Part shown: positions 11,183-22,924 of the stretch, in pieces
Layout of the letters: each line of letters opens with the position of its first letter
Numbering within the stretch: position 1 is the first letter of the stretch
The notes under the pieces: model-generated
The model's database searches: none
What the model saw: the letters and a program-made list of their open reading frames with translations, nothing else
What the model was told of the DNA's origin: nothing
NCBI GenBank assembly: GCA_007258455.2
Contig: VDFB02270651.1
Coordinates: 488,992,998-489,056,997, forward strand
Length of the DNA: 64,000 bases
Direction of reading: 5' to 3'
DNA from: Sequoia sempervirens
Taxonomy: Eukaryota > Streptophyta > Pinopsida > Cupressales > Cupressaceae
Position numbers and translations under genes: made by a program

Positions 11183-12343
11183 GGTTCAAGCTCTCATGGA
11201 GGAGAAAGGAGGAATCAACTAGTGCATGAAGATGAAGAGAGTGTGACTTCACTGGTAGTGAACCTCACATCAAAAGTTGGAGAAGCCTTGATGCTACACA
11301 AACAACTTTTGAAGACTTCTAAAGAGGAGGAGCCATTGTATAGAAAATCACTCTTTAGAATCAATTGCAAGGTACAAGGTAAGGTATGTAGGATGTTAGT
11401 AAACTTAGGTTCAACTAAAAACATGGTTTCTTGTGAAATGGTGAATAAACTCAATTTGAAAAGAATTCCTCATTATTTTCCTTACAAGGTCTCTTGGTTG
11501 AGCAATGGTCAATCATTGATAGTGAATGAACAAGCTATGGTAAATTTTCAAATAGGTGAGTACAAGGATAGTGTACTTTGTGATATTTTTCCAATGGACT
11601 ACTGCCACATCCTCCTTGGATGGCCATGGTAGTATGATAGGAGTGCCATCTATGATGGGAAAGCAAATAAGTACTCAATCATGAAAGGTGGAAAAAGGTT
11701 TGTTTTGACTCCTTGGATAGAAGATGCTAAAGGTAAAGCAAAGGTCATAATGTGTGGCAAGAAGGAACCTATGAATGTACTAAAGGAAAGCAAATATTCT
11801 GATGTTTTCATTTGTTCTAAGACTAAAAATGTAGGGATAACAAATGTAGAGGTAAAAACAAGGGTAAGAAATGATTTGGCTAAGACCATGCATGACAGTG
11901 TGTTAGTAGGAACTATTGAATGCCCTATAGTTAAGATTGGGTCTGAGAAACAAAAAAAATTTGCTGGAAGTACAATACATAAGTCTGATTTGACAGTGAC
12001 AAAATAACTTGTTGAGGCAGTGAGTGAAAGACAAGAAAAATAGGGCAGAAAGGATAGTTACAAGAATAAAGGTGACAAAGGAAAGAAGAAAGATCATAGA
12101 GTTACTAATCCTTGTTTGTATGTAGGTGAAAGACACAGTCAACAATCCAATCTTGGTCAGGGAAAAGATAAAAGATTGTTTATAGGTCTGAGGAGAAAGA
12201 AGAGGGAAAATAAATGTATCAATACATTCCAAAATGCTAGAAGTGCATGGTAGTTTGTAGTTCCAGTTTACATGAACCAATAGAGTGGCTATGTGGATCA
12301 TTGGACCTTGTTTGAAGCTTGGATACAGTGGTATCAAACATAA
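11183..12343 (+). pseudogene. pro: Protease and C-terminal tail of the G gag-pro frame
   Basis: This continues the Gag frame without any frameshift. The aspartic-protease-like region (about 11340-11680) contains CRMLVNLGSTKNMVS, where retrotransposon proteases usually have a D-S/T-G triad. Here the Asp is Asn, so the enzyme is probably dead. CHILLGWPW and, after a stop, YDRSAIYDG follow, the usual 'LLG-PWQYDR' end of plant retroelement proteases. A Lys-rich tail of unknown role follows to the final stop at 12341. In-frame stops lie at 11630, 12005, 12041, 12251 and 12281, and a further one at 11180 ends Gag. All are TAA or TAG. Confidence 0.8.
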
Positions 12344-12366
12344 CTCATGAGGCATGACTCTTTTCT

Positions 12367-12374
12367 AGGGGGGG
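12367..12374 (+). promoter_or_regulatory. Polypurine tract of element G
   Basis: AGGGGGGG lies four bases before the 3' LTR start at 12379. It would prime plus-strand DNA synthesis. The TGTA between the PPT and TGGTGCAAG leaves a four-base uncertainty in the LTR start. Confidence 0.75.
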
Positions 12375-12378
12375 TGTA

Positions 12379-12434
12379 TGGTGCAAGATCACCTGCACCT
12401 CATCCTCCATTTTTGCACATTTGATGAAAACAAG
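12379..12434 (+). repeat. 3' LTR of element G, left fragment
   Basis: The first 56 bp of the 3' LTR (TGGTGCAAGATCACC onward) match 8643-8697. The LTR is cut here by element B and resumes at 20917. Confidence 0.9.
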
Positions 12435-13703
12435 TGTCTAACTGAGGGTAATTTTCAAATTTGATTAGAGGTTAGCAAATCAATAAAAGACTAATGAAAC
12501 CCAAAGCAATTACAAAGAACAAAGGAAGAAAAATGCAAAAGAACAAGTATACCTGATAATTGTTGAAGCTTCCATGACTCACCTTCGTAACACCTTCTTA
12601 CTTGTTGGATAATGCTTTGCCCTCAGATCTGTCATGTGAGCAATCTGCAAATATATGCCTATGTACTACACCAAGCTTTGAAGGATTTGCATAAATGTCT
12701 AATGCCTATGCCTAAATGACTATGATTGACAATGCCTAAACATGCTAAGACTTGATCAAATACAAATAATAATTGCTATGAAAGTCTAAGTGTGCAAGTG
12801 TAAGAATGTATATTATGTTTTTGTGTCATTGAAAAGTGAGAGGAAAATGGCATTTTATAGAAAATGCCATTTCAAATGGACGGGCGAGATCGAATTCTAA
12901 GAAAGACCTAGAATGAGAGGTCTATATTAAATCTAAGAATCCCTAATTAGGGTTAGGGGAAATTCATTAATCGAACAGTCAAGATAATATCTCAGATAAC
13001 TGGATCGACAGCGGAGAATAAATGAAGAAACATTTTCGAAAATAAAGATTTTCAAAAATGAATAAGATAAAGACCAGACTGAAGATCAATTTTGGAAGGG
13101 TCGAGAACCTCCCCGATTACTTGACTCTTGGTGGAAAGTTACCAATTTGGAATTATATTAATTCCAAATGTGAACTTTTAAAAAATAGTAAATAATTAGT
13201 TTTCAAATTGTTTACCAAAATGAGCTTGTAGTTAAGAAGAGATGACATTTTAAATATTTTAATTTATTTAAAATGAGAAGAATATCCAATTTGGCAATTA
13301 AATAATTAAACTTAATTATTTAATTTAGCAAATAAGACCAATAATTAAATAAATTCATTCATTCATTTAATTATGACAATTAGTGACATATTAAATAAAT
13401 AATAGAAACTTATTTATTTAATAATCAAGAAGGAATAAGGTGAATAGAAGGCAATTAAATAAATTAAGAAATTTATTTAATTAAGGGGAGACTTAGACAA
13501 TTAATGACGTATTTAATAAATAAATGAAATTTATTTATTTAATAATCATGAAGGATAAAAGGACATGAATTAATTAATTAATTATGAATTATTTAATCAA
13601 TAGTCGAATGTGGACCAAGGACATAATTAAATGTCACAATTATGCTAGGATGAAAGTGGTAAAAATAAAGCTTGCAGGCCTAGGTCATTTCTAGGTGTCT
13701 ACA
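12435..13703 (-). repeat. 3' LTR of element B (minus sense)
   Basis: 1,269 bp, plus-strand view TGTCTAAC to GTGTCTACA. It aligns with 19665-20916 across nearly its whole length with few differences. A minus-strand TATAAAATG lies at 12851-12859. AT-rich hairpins fill 13230-13620. Confidence 0.92.
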
Positions 13704-13718
13704 TTTTGCCCCTCTTTG
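13704..13718 (-). promoter_or_regulatory. Polypurine tract of element B
   Basis: On the minus strand CAAAGAGGGGCAAAA lies directly against the LTR start TGTAGACACC. Element D has CAAAGAGGGGTAAAA against TGTAGATGC at 56110-56125: one base different and the same LTR start. Confidence 0.85.
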
Positions 13719-16205
13719 TCATAATGTAGCATGTCGCATTGTGACAAAGAAAATAAGTCAAAAATATGCCCCAGTGCAAAATAAGATGAGGAAGAATGAC
13801 GAGGAGGGTTACGGTATGCCCCTTCGAGAGGATAAACAGGTTCAAAGAACATGGGTGTGCTCTCAAAATTAATGAGAAGACTAGAATATGAAGAGACAAA
13901 GAAATGTTAGTGCAAAAGATATGGATGATGATATGGATGCAATGCTTATATGAGATGAATGAGAGAAGTTGACAAGACTAAAGAAGATGCATGTTAGTTC
14001 CTAGACCAAATCCTTCAAAACGTTTCCATAGGACTTTAATATTTATTGCTCTTAATCATCATTGGACGATAAAAATGACACAAATGGACAACAAACACCA
14101 TGAAATGATGTAGACCAAGGTGTGCAAGGTCATCCACTTGATAAAAAGACAGTCACAGAGAAGGAATGTCCTAACTCATACTAAGGGCGAAGTTTCCCCA
14201 GTCTTTTTGTCAAGACAATCCACAGACAACAGTCAAAGAAAATAAAATAGGCCAGGAGACATCATCACACCTCTAAATCCCTCATGGGACATCCTCGAGG
14301 TAGCTAGTAACATGGCCAAAAAGACAAGACAATAAAAATATAAGACAACATAGCCAAGATAGTCAAAAGATAACACAAGATAGACTAGAAAGATTAACAA
14401 CTATTTTACTTTGTTTGCCAAGATTGATTTCTTGTCGGTTTGACAGTTTGGATAGTTTAAGAGTTTTGCCAATTTGATGGTGTTTTCAGTTTGACAGGGC
14501 CTATTGTCAGGAAGGACACATCTTGCAAAAGGCAAAAGACATTTTGCCGAGGTCCAAATCCAAGAAGGACACATCTTGAAGAGGACCAAAGAGTGATGAG
14601 ACTGACATTGTTTTGATTAATATGTTTTGGCTAGTTGACTAATGTTGACTATATGGTTTATTGGACTGTGTTGTCTGATTTTGACCAATTTTGACATTGA
14701 TGTTTCAAATGACTGTCTTGTGTTTGAGTTTGACTATGTCTGACTTATTTGACCGATGTGACAATTGTGACAAATGGCATGATTTTATTTGGACCAACCT
14801 AAAAGGACTGACCTAATGTCTCGGGGACTCACGGACTGATGGCCTTGCCTACGTAGCAAATGCGCAGAGACAACGTAGTTCGACAATGACATGGACTGAC
14901 TGACATGACCGAATTTGACTCCATTTTTAGGATTTTGACATTGATTTGGATGTTTTTGTGTTTTTCTTTAGGACGTTTTATGATTTTTATGTCTTTCTTC
15001 AGGACATTTTATGATTTTTTTGGTCTTTTTTTTTAGGACTTTTTGTGATGTTTTTATCTTTTTTTAGGACATTTTATGATGTTTTTGTCTTTTTGTCATT
15101 TTATGATTTTTTTAGATTTTGACATTTAAGAGGAACGTGACAAATGCATATGATTGATTCCTACACATGAGAATCCAAGGACAAACATGATTGTGCCCCT
15201 AGTGAAGCTGAATACCAATTGACAGGTGATGACAATGTTGTTTGACATGGGAAGGATGCATCTCGAAACAACATGAGGACGATGACGATAATGTGACGAA
15301 AGTATGGCAGTCTACAGCCGGGCCAGGAATGCAGTCAAGTAAAATTTTGGATAATGTGCTTGTATGGATTAGACTTGTTGCATTTGGAATGACTTGGTTA
15401 GGAATAGATGGGATGATGATTATCCTTAGACCATTTGACAAGGGAAAGCCAAGATAGGTGACATACATGAAAGGATAAGAGGTGGCCTTGGTAAAGGACG
15501 AGAGACATGAGACTAATGGAATTGTCATATGATTTTCAAAGACTATGCCGTATAAGGACAATAAGACTATGGCAGTCAATGACACGATGTTTCACGGATA
15601 ATGTATGATCAAAGGATAGGCATGTCAAGAGTTTTCCCAAAGCATGATTTATGTGTGAGTTTTATGTCAAGACCAAGGTAGGTGGGAAAAATGCATGAAA
15701 ATGATAGGGCTTAGATGGACGTCAATGTCATGAGGAAGGCATGGGAAAATGAGATGACTTGCCCCCAAGTGTAAGAGTCTACATAGACTATTTATTTTAC
15801 ACATGACGCCTGTTTGCCAGGTTTTCATCATGGTACTTATCCAGGGCGCATGTTTGCCAGGTTTTCACCATTGGATGAAATTTTTCTCTTTACTATTTTC
15901 TTGAATTTTTGATTTTTTTGGTGTCACCAAGATGCTTGTTTGCCAGGTTTTCATCAGGGTGATGATATTTTTAAATTTTTATTTTTTTTTGTATTTCTGA
16001 TTTTGCAGATAGCCTGGATGCTTTAGATGACCACTAACTGTTTTGAATCCACTAATGGTGCCGATGTAGAGACTGGTGCCATGATATGCCAATAATGACC
16101 TTGCTGAAGGAGTTGTCTTGTCAAGATCGTAGCGCTTGTATACAACTGATCGATGTCATTGTGGTCCTTTCTGATACTAGAGTTGGCCTTATTAGAATAC
16201 ACACA
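13719..16205 (-). other. Non-coding 3' region of element B
   Basis: There is no supported gene on either strand. Bases 14930-15130 are T-rich with repeated 'ttttaggacattttatgatgttttt' text, which matches in reverse complement the 'aaaaagtcct' text of element D at 50040-50170. The repeated 20-nt motif at 15801-15957 is listed separately. Sharing this non-coding block with D supports common descent. Confidence 0.6.
15801..15957 (-). repeat. Three copies of a 20-nt motif shared with element D
   Basis: On the minus strand GAAAACCTGGCAAACAGGCG-like copies lie at about 15807-15827, 15848-15868 and 15935-15953. Spacing is about 40 and 85 bp. Element D carries the same motif in its own sense orientation at 50191-50218, and a diverged copy at 50286-50310. 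Confidence 0.7.
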
Positions 16206-18200
16206 TCACGATAGAGTGCCATGAGATTCCTTGCAGTAAAGAGTTGCTACCAAGATGTGATGGATTTGTGACGTGGAATCATTGGACTTTAGATGAGATG
16301 TAAGGTTATGACGAATGATGGTAGACATGGAAAGATTGTTTGGACGTTTGGATGAATGACCTTTTATTTTCCAAACTTGGGATGGTGGATGACGAATTTT
16401 GGAGGGATGGTGTTTGGAACCAACACTTTTATATACCTTGATTGATGACCATTTTGAAGGAGGTGGACATGTGTTATATGTGGGAGTCCTCTTGTATTGT
16501 GGCTCCACATTAACTTTTCTTTTTGACATATTTTCTTTGCTTGATCCACTTTTCTTTGGGATCCATTTTAAGTTCATTTGTCCACTTGTCTTTTTGGTTG
16601 ATTCGATGGCCTTTGACATTTGATTTTTAACTTTGTAAGACCTTTGTTTTTGTTGGTTCCAAAGGGAAGGTTTAAGATGTTGAGAATGATGGTTTATGGT
16701 GTGGATGGAGGGAGTGTTGGCAACAATCTTATGACAAGGGTTTCTCATGGACTCCATTTTGACATTTGTATCTGAAAAAGTTGCCCCCAGTATCAAGGAG
16801 GTACCACTGACATCGTTTGATTTATTAACTGAGGAATAGCCAAGACCTTGATGTTTGTAATTTTCCTGAAGTTGTATTGGTTCTAGAATTCCTTGCTTGT
16901 GTATGCCTAGTCCTTTGCCTTGATATTGCATGCTTTGACACATTTTGTTTGCGATGGGGTATTTTTTGTTTTGAAAGCAAGATGCTAACCCATCATTAGG
17001 TATGTGAATACTGTCACTTGTAATATTTTCATCTGCAAGAAATCCTACTCTGACAAAGATAGATGACCCTAGTTGATAAAGTGTCTTAGCTTCATTATCA
17101 TGTTTAACATATTCCTGACTGATATCTTTCATTTGATCGTGTGACATGTCAGGTTCAGATGATTTTGTTGGTGCTTCCAAGGCAATGTTGAAGCCATCAT
17201 TATGTTTAGTGTCATAGAGTCCAATGATTTTAGCTATAACTTGATCATATGCAAACATGTCCCTAGTGGGAGATTCTTGTTCTGGAGGAATATCATCTAT
17301 GTGTCCCATGGAGGCAAGTGTCTCATCGTGGGAACGCTCAATAATCGAGGCTTGTATAGGTTCGTCAAGTGTTTGATCATAAATGGTATACAGGTCAAGG
17401 AGTGGATCATTTTGGATTTCTTGGTCAATGGTATGGTCTTGATTGAAGATGGGGTTGTCATGGATTTGGACTTCTTGGTCAATGGTAGGGTCTTGGTCAA
17501 AGATGGGGTTGTCATGGATGATACAATCAAAAATAGGGTCATGGGATGGACTACCTTGTTCTTGACATGAGGGTGACATTATAATGTCATGCTTTGGGCT
17601 TTCATTTTGACATGTATCCTCAAGTGTAGACGATGGGATGTGACTTTGAGTAATGATAGAATTTTCATGGCTAGATGTGGCTTGTGAGGGGATGATTTGA
17701 AAAGGATTAATGAATGACGGACTAGGATAGGACATGGGGACTTGGACTGGACTCATATGTGAAGGACTAGAATAGGACATGGGGACTTCTATTGGACTAG
17801 TATGTGAAGGACAAGGGTATGATGTGGAGACATGGAATGAACTAGTGGATAGTTGGTTTCCCTTGTCAAGATTAGGATAAGGGTGATAAATGGACATTTG
17901 TTGTGAATTAATGGCAGGATTTATATTAAGTGATTGTTGATGGTGAGGGTAGACAGATGGAGGTGGCAAGGTATTTATGTCAAATCCTCATGGTAACTTA
18001 GCCCCTTGGTCCAAAAGCATGGCTAGATACCTTTGAGGGTCGCGTAAGACTGAGTTTTCTACAAAGGAGGTTATATCAGGGTTTTGCACCGTAGCTTCTA
18101 AGCCTTCTACATATACTCGTCCATTCTGGTCTCTTTTTATTAATGGCTCAAAAATGTTTTGTGATGAAGATGGCATGTTCATGGAAGAATGCATGTTCAT
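16206..18200 (-). pseudogene. Element B ORF: gag-like N-terminus joined to repeats and a G-patch
   Basis: One reading frame of about 665 codons from ATG 18200 to the stop at 16206, broken once by TGA at 17988-17990. The N-terminal block ends LRDPQRYLAMLLDQGAKL, which resembles the gag start of element E (DKYLLMLVELSAKL). Next come three Ser/Pro-rich repeats of the VPMSYPSPSHMSPVQ type (about 17720-17840). Asp-rich repeats around NPIFDQDPTIDQE follow (about 17400-17540). A G-patch-like motif lies at about 16825-16950, with GKGLGIHKQGILEPIQ then HQGLGY. A basic Lys/Ser-rich tail ends the frame. In complete Ty3/gypsy elements this G-patch lies between protease and RT (see 58959-59216). Here the gag core, zinc knuckle, protease and pol are missing, so it looks like an internally deleted or recombined polyprotein. 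Confidence 0.75.
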
Positions 18201-19649
18201 GTTGTGAAATGGGTCAGAAAAGGTCCACTGTTTGACTTGGTTGTTTCTAGATGTTTGACTATTGTTTGGTTTGTTTTAGTATCCAGAAAACACTTACAAG
18301 CATGATATTTTGACTATAAGCAAGCACACATGAGACAAGTACAATCCTAAAAGACCAATAGGCCAAGGGTTTGTATACTTGATATAGCCCACCGATATAC
18401 CCCGAATTGGTGATAAACACCTTTCCTTCTCGAGATAGGATAGCTTAGAATTTTGGTGGCATTGGCTCCCCTCCATGACTCATTAACGTCTTTCGAGCAC
18501 ACCAAATTCAGATTCTTTGGGTAATGACTTCCCAAGAATGGCTATCTCTACTCAAGGGGATCAGTAGTGAGTATCTTCGGGCATGATATTGTACCCTACA
18601 CTATATCAAGCAATGACCAATAGAACAGTTGGACACTAAGACAAGAGGTGTTTAAACGGGCATTCTATTCATGGGGCATGATCCATGCGGTGAGAGTCCC
18701 TTTCGGATCCATCTCGTCGGAACCACACTCGTGATTCTTGGGTTTTCCCCAAGAATCCACTTTTATATATTGGCTGGAAGTCCCTCGGTGTCAAGGTGCT
18801 ATTGGTCTGAGTCGTCCTGGGATGAGTACTTTTTCCCACCAGAACAGGCCCAAGTTCTAGAGTTAGTAACCGTTTCTCTTACACCCAGGACCGCTCGAAA
18901 GCAAAAGGGGAGAGGATACTTAGATTACTAGTAATAAAAAAAAAAGAATGGGTCTGCTTTTCTGATCACTGATTTTTCACAAGGTGAGATCATACTCACT
19001 TACCATTTTGCAAACACACTCAGATAAAGTAGACACACAAGTTCGCTTTAATTGCACCAAAAGAAAATATGTACTAATCTAAAAAAGATAGGCACATTGT
19101 TTTGATATTTATTCTTTGACATTCGAACCTGCAAGACCACAAGTTAGAAGTTTAAATTTTGTCTTTGACCCATGAAAAGTAACCGCTAAATGGAGCCAAC
19201 AAAGATTAGTAACCAAAAATAAATACAAAATTAATGATAGCAGAAAATTAAAATAGCGATAACTTGCTCAAAACTTAACTAAAATTTAAAGCGTAGATAT
19301 CTATGGAAAGCTAAATGATAGACCTTCAAAACCTAGAAAATGTTTTCCACAATTCTGCACAAAAAAATGTTATAGACAAAAGGAAACGCGGGTTTTAACA
19401 GCTAAAACTTAAAAAACTACGATCACTAAAATGACCATAACTTTTTCAAATCTTAACGAATTTTGAAACCGTTTGAAGTTCTGGAAAGCTGAGAACAAGA
19501 TCTACAAAACTAAGAAAATATTTTAAATGATTTTATATGCCCATTTTTCTGTGCTCAAAAGAAGGTGATTGGATTTTGTATGACTTCTTGGCTATAACCT
19601 ACAAAACAGTGAAAACAAACAAGTAAACACACCAATTTTTCTACAGAAT
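18201..19649 (-). other. Leader of element B
   Basis: Untranslated stretch between PBS and ORF. The small frames at 18294-18535 and 18671-18931 are not conserved in the matching part of element A (about 1-1200), which argues against coding. Nothing else identifiable. Confidence 0.55.
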
Positions 19650-19662
19650 GTCGGGTTCACCA
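19650..19662 (-). promoter_or_regulatory. Primer-binding site of element B
   Basis: On the minus strand this reads TGGTGAACCCGAC, two bases from the 5' LTR end. It begins with the TGG that pairs with a tRNA CCA end. It is not the initiator-Met type seen in G, and I do not name the tRNA. Confidence 0.7.
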
Positions 19663-19664
19663 AA

Positions 19665-20916
19665 TGTATCTAAGGGTAATATTTTGGATTTGATTAGACG
19701 TTATAAAATCAATAAAAGACTAATGAAACCCAAAGCAATTACAAAGAACAAAATAAGCGAAATGTAAAAGAACAAGTATACTTGATAATTGCTGAAGCTT
19801 CCCTGACTCACCTTCGTAACACCTTCTTATTTGTTGGATAATGCTTTGCCCTCAGATCTGTCATGCGAGCAATCTAGAAATATATGTCTATGTCCTACAC
19901 CAAGCTTTGAAGGATTTGCATAAATGTCTAATTCCTATGCCTAAATGACTATGATTGACAATGCCTAAACATGCCAAGACTTGATCAAATATAAATAATA
20001 ATTGCTATGAAAGTCTAAGTGTGCAAGTGTAAGAATGTATATTATGTCCGTGTGTCATCGAAAAGTGAGATGAAAATGACATTTTATAGAAAATTCCATT
20101 TCGAATGGATGGGCGAGATCGAATTCTAAGAAAGACCTAGAATGAGAGGTCCAGATTAAATCTAAGAATCCCTAATTAGGGTTAGGGAAAATTCATTAAT
20201 CGAACGATCAAGATAATATCTTAGATAATTGGATCGATGGCAGAGAATAAATGAAGAAACATTTTTGAAAATGAATAAGATAAAGACCAGACGGAAAATC
20301 AATTTTGGAAGGGTCGAGAACCTGCTCGATTACTTGACTCTTAGCAGAAAGTTACCAATTTGGAATTAAATTAATTCCAAATGTGAACTTTTAAGAAATA
20401 GTAAATAATCAGTTTTCGAATTATTTACCAAAATGAGCTTGTAGTTAAGAAGAGATGACATTTTAAATATTTTAATTTATTTAAAATGAGAAGAATATCC
20501 AATTTGGCAATTAAATAATTAAACTTAATTATTTAATTTAGCAAATAAAACCAATAATTAAATAAATTAATTAATTCATTTAATTATGAAAATTAGTGAC
20601 ATATTAAATAAATAATAGAAACTTATTTATTTAATAATCAAGAAGGAATAAAGTGAATAGAAGGCAATTAAATAAATTAAGAAATTTATTTAATTAAGGG
20701 GAGACTTAGACAATTAATGACGTATTTAATAAATAAACGAAATTTATTTATTTAATAATCATGAAGGATAAAAGGACATGAATTAATTAAATAATTATGA
20801 ATTATTTAATCAATAGTCGAATGTGGACCAAGGACATAATTAAATGTCACAATTATGCTAGGACGAAAGTGGTAAAAATGAAGCTTGTAGGCCTAGGTCA
20901 TTTTTAGGTGTCTACA
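19665..20916 (-). repeat. 5' LTR of element B (minus sense)
   Basis: 1,252 bp, plus-strand view TGTATCTAAGGG to GTGTCTACA. It is the partner of 12435-13703. A TATA-like box (TATAAAAT on the minus strand) lies at 20081-20088, a plausible promoter for the element's transcript. Confidence 0.92.
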
Positions 20917-22335
20917 AAGTGGTTAGGAGGTTAGAATGAGTATTTTTGAGTCTTTTTGTCATTAATAAGGTCAATCAAGACCATTGAGAAATATCTAGGT
21001 TGATTTTTTGAGTTTTGAATCAAAATGTGCAACAATGCAATCTTGCACTAAAAGTTGTTTTTGTAGCCTTTGAAGGAAACTATGTGAATTTGTGCAAGTT
21101 TTGGGGTCTTGAAAATGTAATAAGGTTGTTTCAAGGTTATTTGAATGGTTGTTAAGGTCTTAGGTCTTTAGGATTAAAAAGTTTCTTCAAAATGCAAAGT
21201 TGTCATAATGAAATTTGGTGTAAAATCAACATTAATGATGTAATTTCATTAACTAATGGTTCCCTCCTTCAAAAATAAGTTGGGGGAAGTTTTAAATGAT
21301 TGGGAAAATGTTTAAAAATCCTCCCTTGGGTCGAGGTTGGGATTTTGTTGGAAATTTTGAAGTTTTGAAGCTTTAAATATAATAAAAAAACTCAGTTTTT
21401 CTATTTTTCCTAGAATTTTTCATTGTTCCTGTGTTTGGTACAGTATGGTACATCATTTTACAAGATCCAAATTGATTTTTTTTGAAAGAGGGAAGAGTCT
21501 ACTTTCTTTTGGTGGTGATTTGGATTATTTTTATTAAGTATTGAGTATGTTACATCAATTTTAGTGAAAGTGGGTCTAAAACCTTGCAAAACAAGGGTTT
21601 GGTCACCAAAATGGATGTAACTCCCATTTCCACTGTGGGAAAAATCTGAAACTTGCTGGATTGGTATATTTAGGACTCCTTTAAATGCTGAAATTTTTTT
21701 CATATCGAAAAATGGAGGTTTTCAAAAGTTATGTGATGCCCTAGGTCTGGTTTTACCTTGAAACAGTCCAAAAAATGATCATTTATAAGCTTTTCTTTTG
21801 ATTTCTGAGTATTTTAAAGAAATATAATGGCTGGAAATCATGTAATAGGTCTTGGGGAGCCTATTAAAGTATTTTAAAGGCATTAGGGGTGTTGGGGTGT
21901 GCCTTGACAAGTTGATTCCTTCTTTGCACAAGCCAAATGAAGCCTTTTGGTGGCTTGTAAATTAGTTATTTGATACACTTGCTCTTGGTGTTTGGTCCTA
22001 TGATTTTGGGGATCTATAAGGGTCTATGTAAGAAGTATAAAACATTGTTTATTTCTCTATTATTGGCCTTTAGCAAAGTTTTATCATGACTGTCCTATTG
22101 GTGAGTACTAGAATGAATGCATGGATAGTATGGCAACAATGGGGGAATGAGAGTTTCTACGAGAAAAGACTAGTTGGTTGTTCATGTTTTTTCATATTAA
22201 GAGTGTCCAAATCATCCACAATTTCTATGGTGATATCTAGTTGTGTGAGTCAAGTTTTATGATCAAATTGTCTTATTGAAGGGTAGAGTTGAACAAGTGT
22301 GTCAAGTTGGGTGCTTCCCCTGCCACTCTGCATTA
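20917..22335 (+). repeat. 3' LTR of element G, right fragment
   Basis: It aligns with 8694-10112 of the 5' LTR from 'gttaggaggttagaatgag' to the terminal gcatta. The 5' LTR ends gcatca, so the canonical CA has changed to TA. The CATTT duplication follows. Confidence 0.92.
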
Positions 22336-22340
22336 CATTT
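22336..22340. repeat. Target-site duplication of element G, right copy
   Basis: CATTT follows the 3' LTR terminus (gcatta) and matches 8638-8642. Confidence 0.9.
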
Positions 22341-22924
22341 GATATTAAGTTTTCCTTCTTTCAATAGTTCTCTTTTCTCTTTTTTTTTTAGATGCTTCAC
22401 TTTTAGGAATTCTTTATTAACTTTTATCAATAGTCATATATAATTAATCTGAAATGTGGGTTGAGAACTACAATGGACCTTATGATAGTGTTGGGAATTA
22501 GATTTTTCACTTCAATCAAAGATACAACCACTCTAAGACAAATAAGCATTTTACATAGGAAGATGTTTTATCTATTTTGTGACATATTTCAATCATGGTT
22601 CATGATATTGTTTACAATATATCTTGTTCTTAATAACTTTTCAAACCATTGTTTAAAATGATCATAAGACACAAGTTTAGAATGAAATATTTCAACAAAA
22701 ATACCTGAAAATTCCTAAAGCAATTTCTCTCCTAGTGCCTTCAACATAATTTGAATAACAACCCCTTCATTTCAAAATGGAAGAAAATAAAGGTCCCCAA
22801 AAAAATAAGACAAAACAAAAACAACAAGAAAAAAAACAAACAAACAAACAACACACCCAAAAAAAAAGAACAACTAATTACATATATACAACCAATAGAA
22901 AATCAAACACTCATGGGACAAAGT
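22341..22924. other. Unassigned stretch between G and the integrase end of F
   Basis: By position it should hold the PPT and start of the 3' LTR of F. No matching LTR or clear PPT was found. It contains A- and T-rich homopolymer runs at 22379-22390 and 22797-22870. The frames at 22461-22661 and 22751-22933 are not supported. Confidence 0.35.

Larger units (their letters stand above)
12435..20916 (-). mobile_element. Element B: complete non-autonomous LTR retrotransposon nested in the 3' LTR of G
   Basis: Minus-strand element. In its own sense it has 5' LTR 20916-19665, PBS 19662-19650, leader, ORF 18200-16206, a 2.5-kb non-coding stretch, PPT 13718-13704 and 3' LTR 13703-12435. PBS and PPT both fix the orientation. 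There is no RT or integrase. AAGTG occurs immediately at both junctions (12432-12436 and 20917-20921). The left copy overlaps the LTR's TG by two bases, so the exact target duplication is ambiguous. Because it splits the G LTR, B is younger than G. Element A is a second copy, and D is a related element with pol. Confidence 0.9.
8643..22335 (+). mobile_element. Element G: complete non-autonomous LTR retrotransposon (gag-protease only)
   Basis: The element has 5' LTR 8643-10112, PBS 10116-10126, a gag-protease frame 10205-12343, PPT 12367-12374 and a 3' LTR starting at 12379. That LTR is interrupted by element B and resumes at 20917-22335. Without B it is about 5.2 kb. The internal region is only about 2.3 kb and has no RT, RNase H or integrase, so it would depend on a partner element. 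This layout matches the published class of terminal-repeat elements with only a GAG domain (TR-GAG). The two LTRs differ by several per cent by eye, so the insertion is old. Confidence 0.9.

Noticed and set aside
12432..20921. AAGTG as a definite target duplication of element B
   Set aside because: The left copy overlaps the LTR's terminal TG, so an exact 5-bp duplication outside TG...CA cannot be shown; reported as ambiguous.
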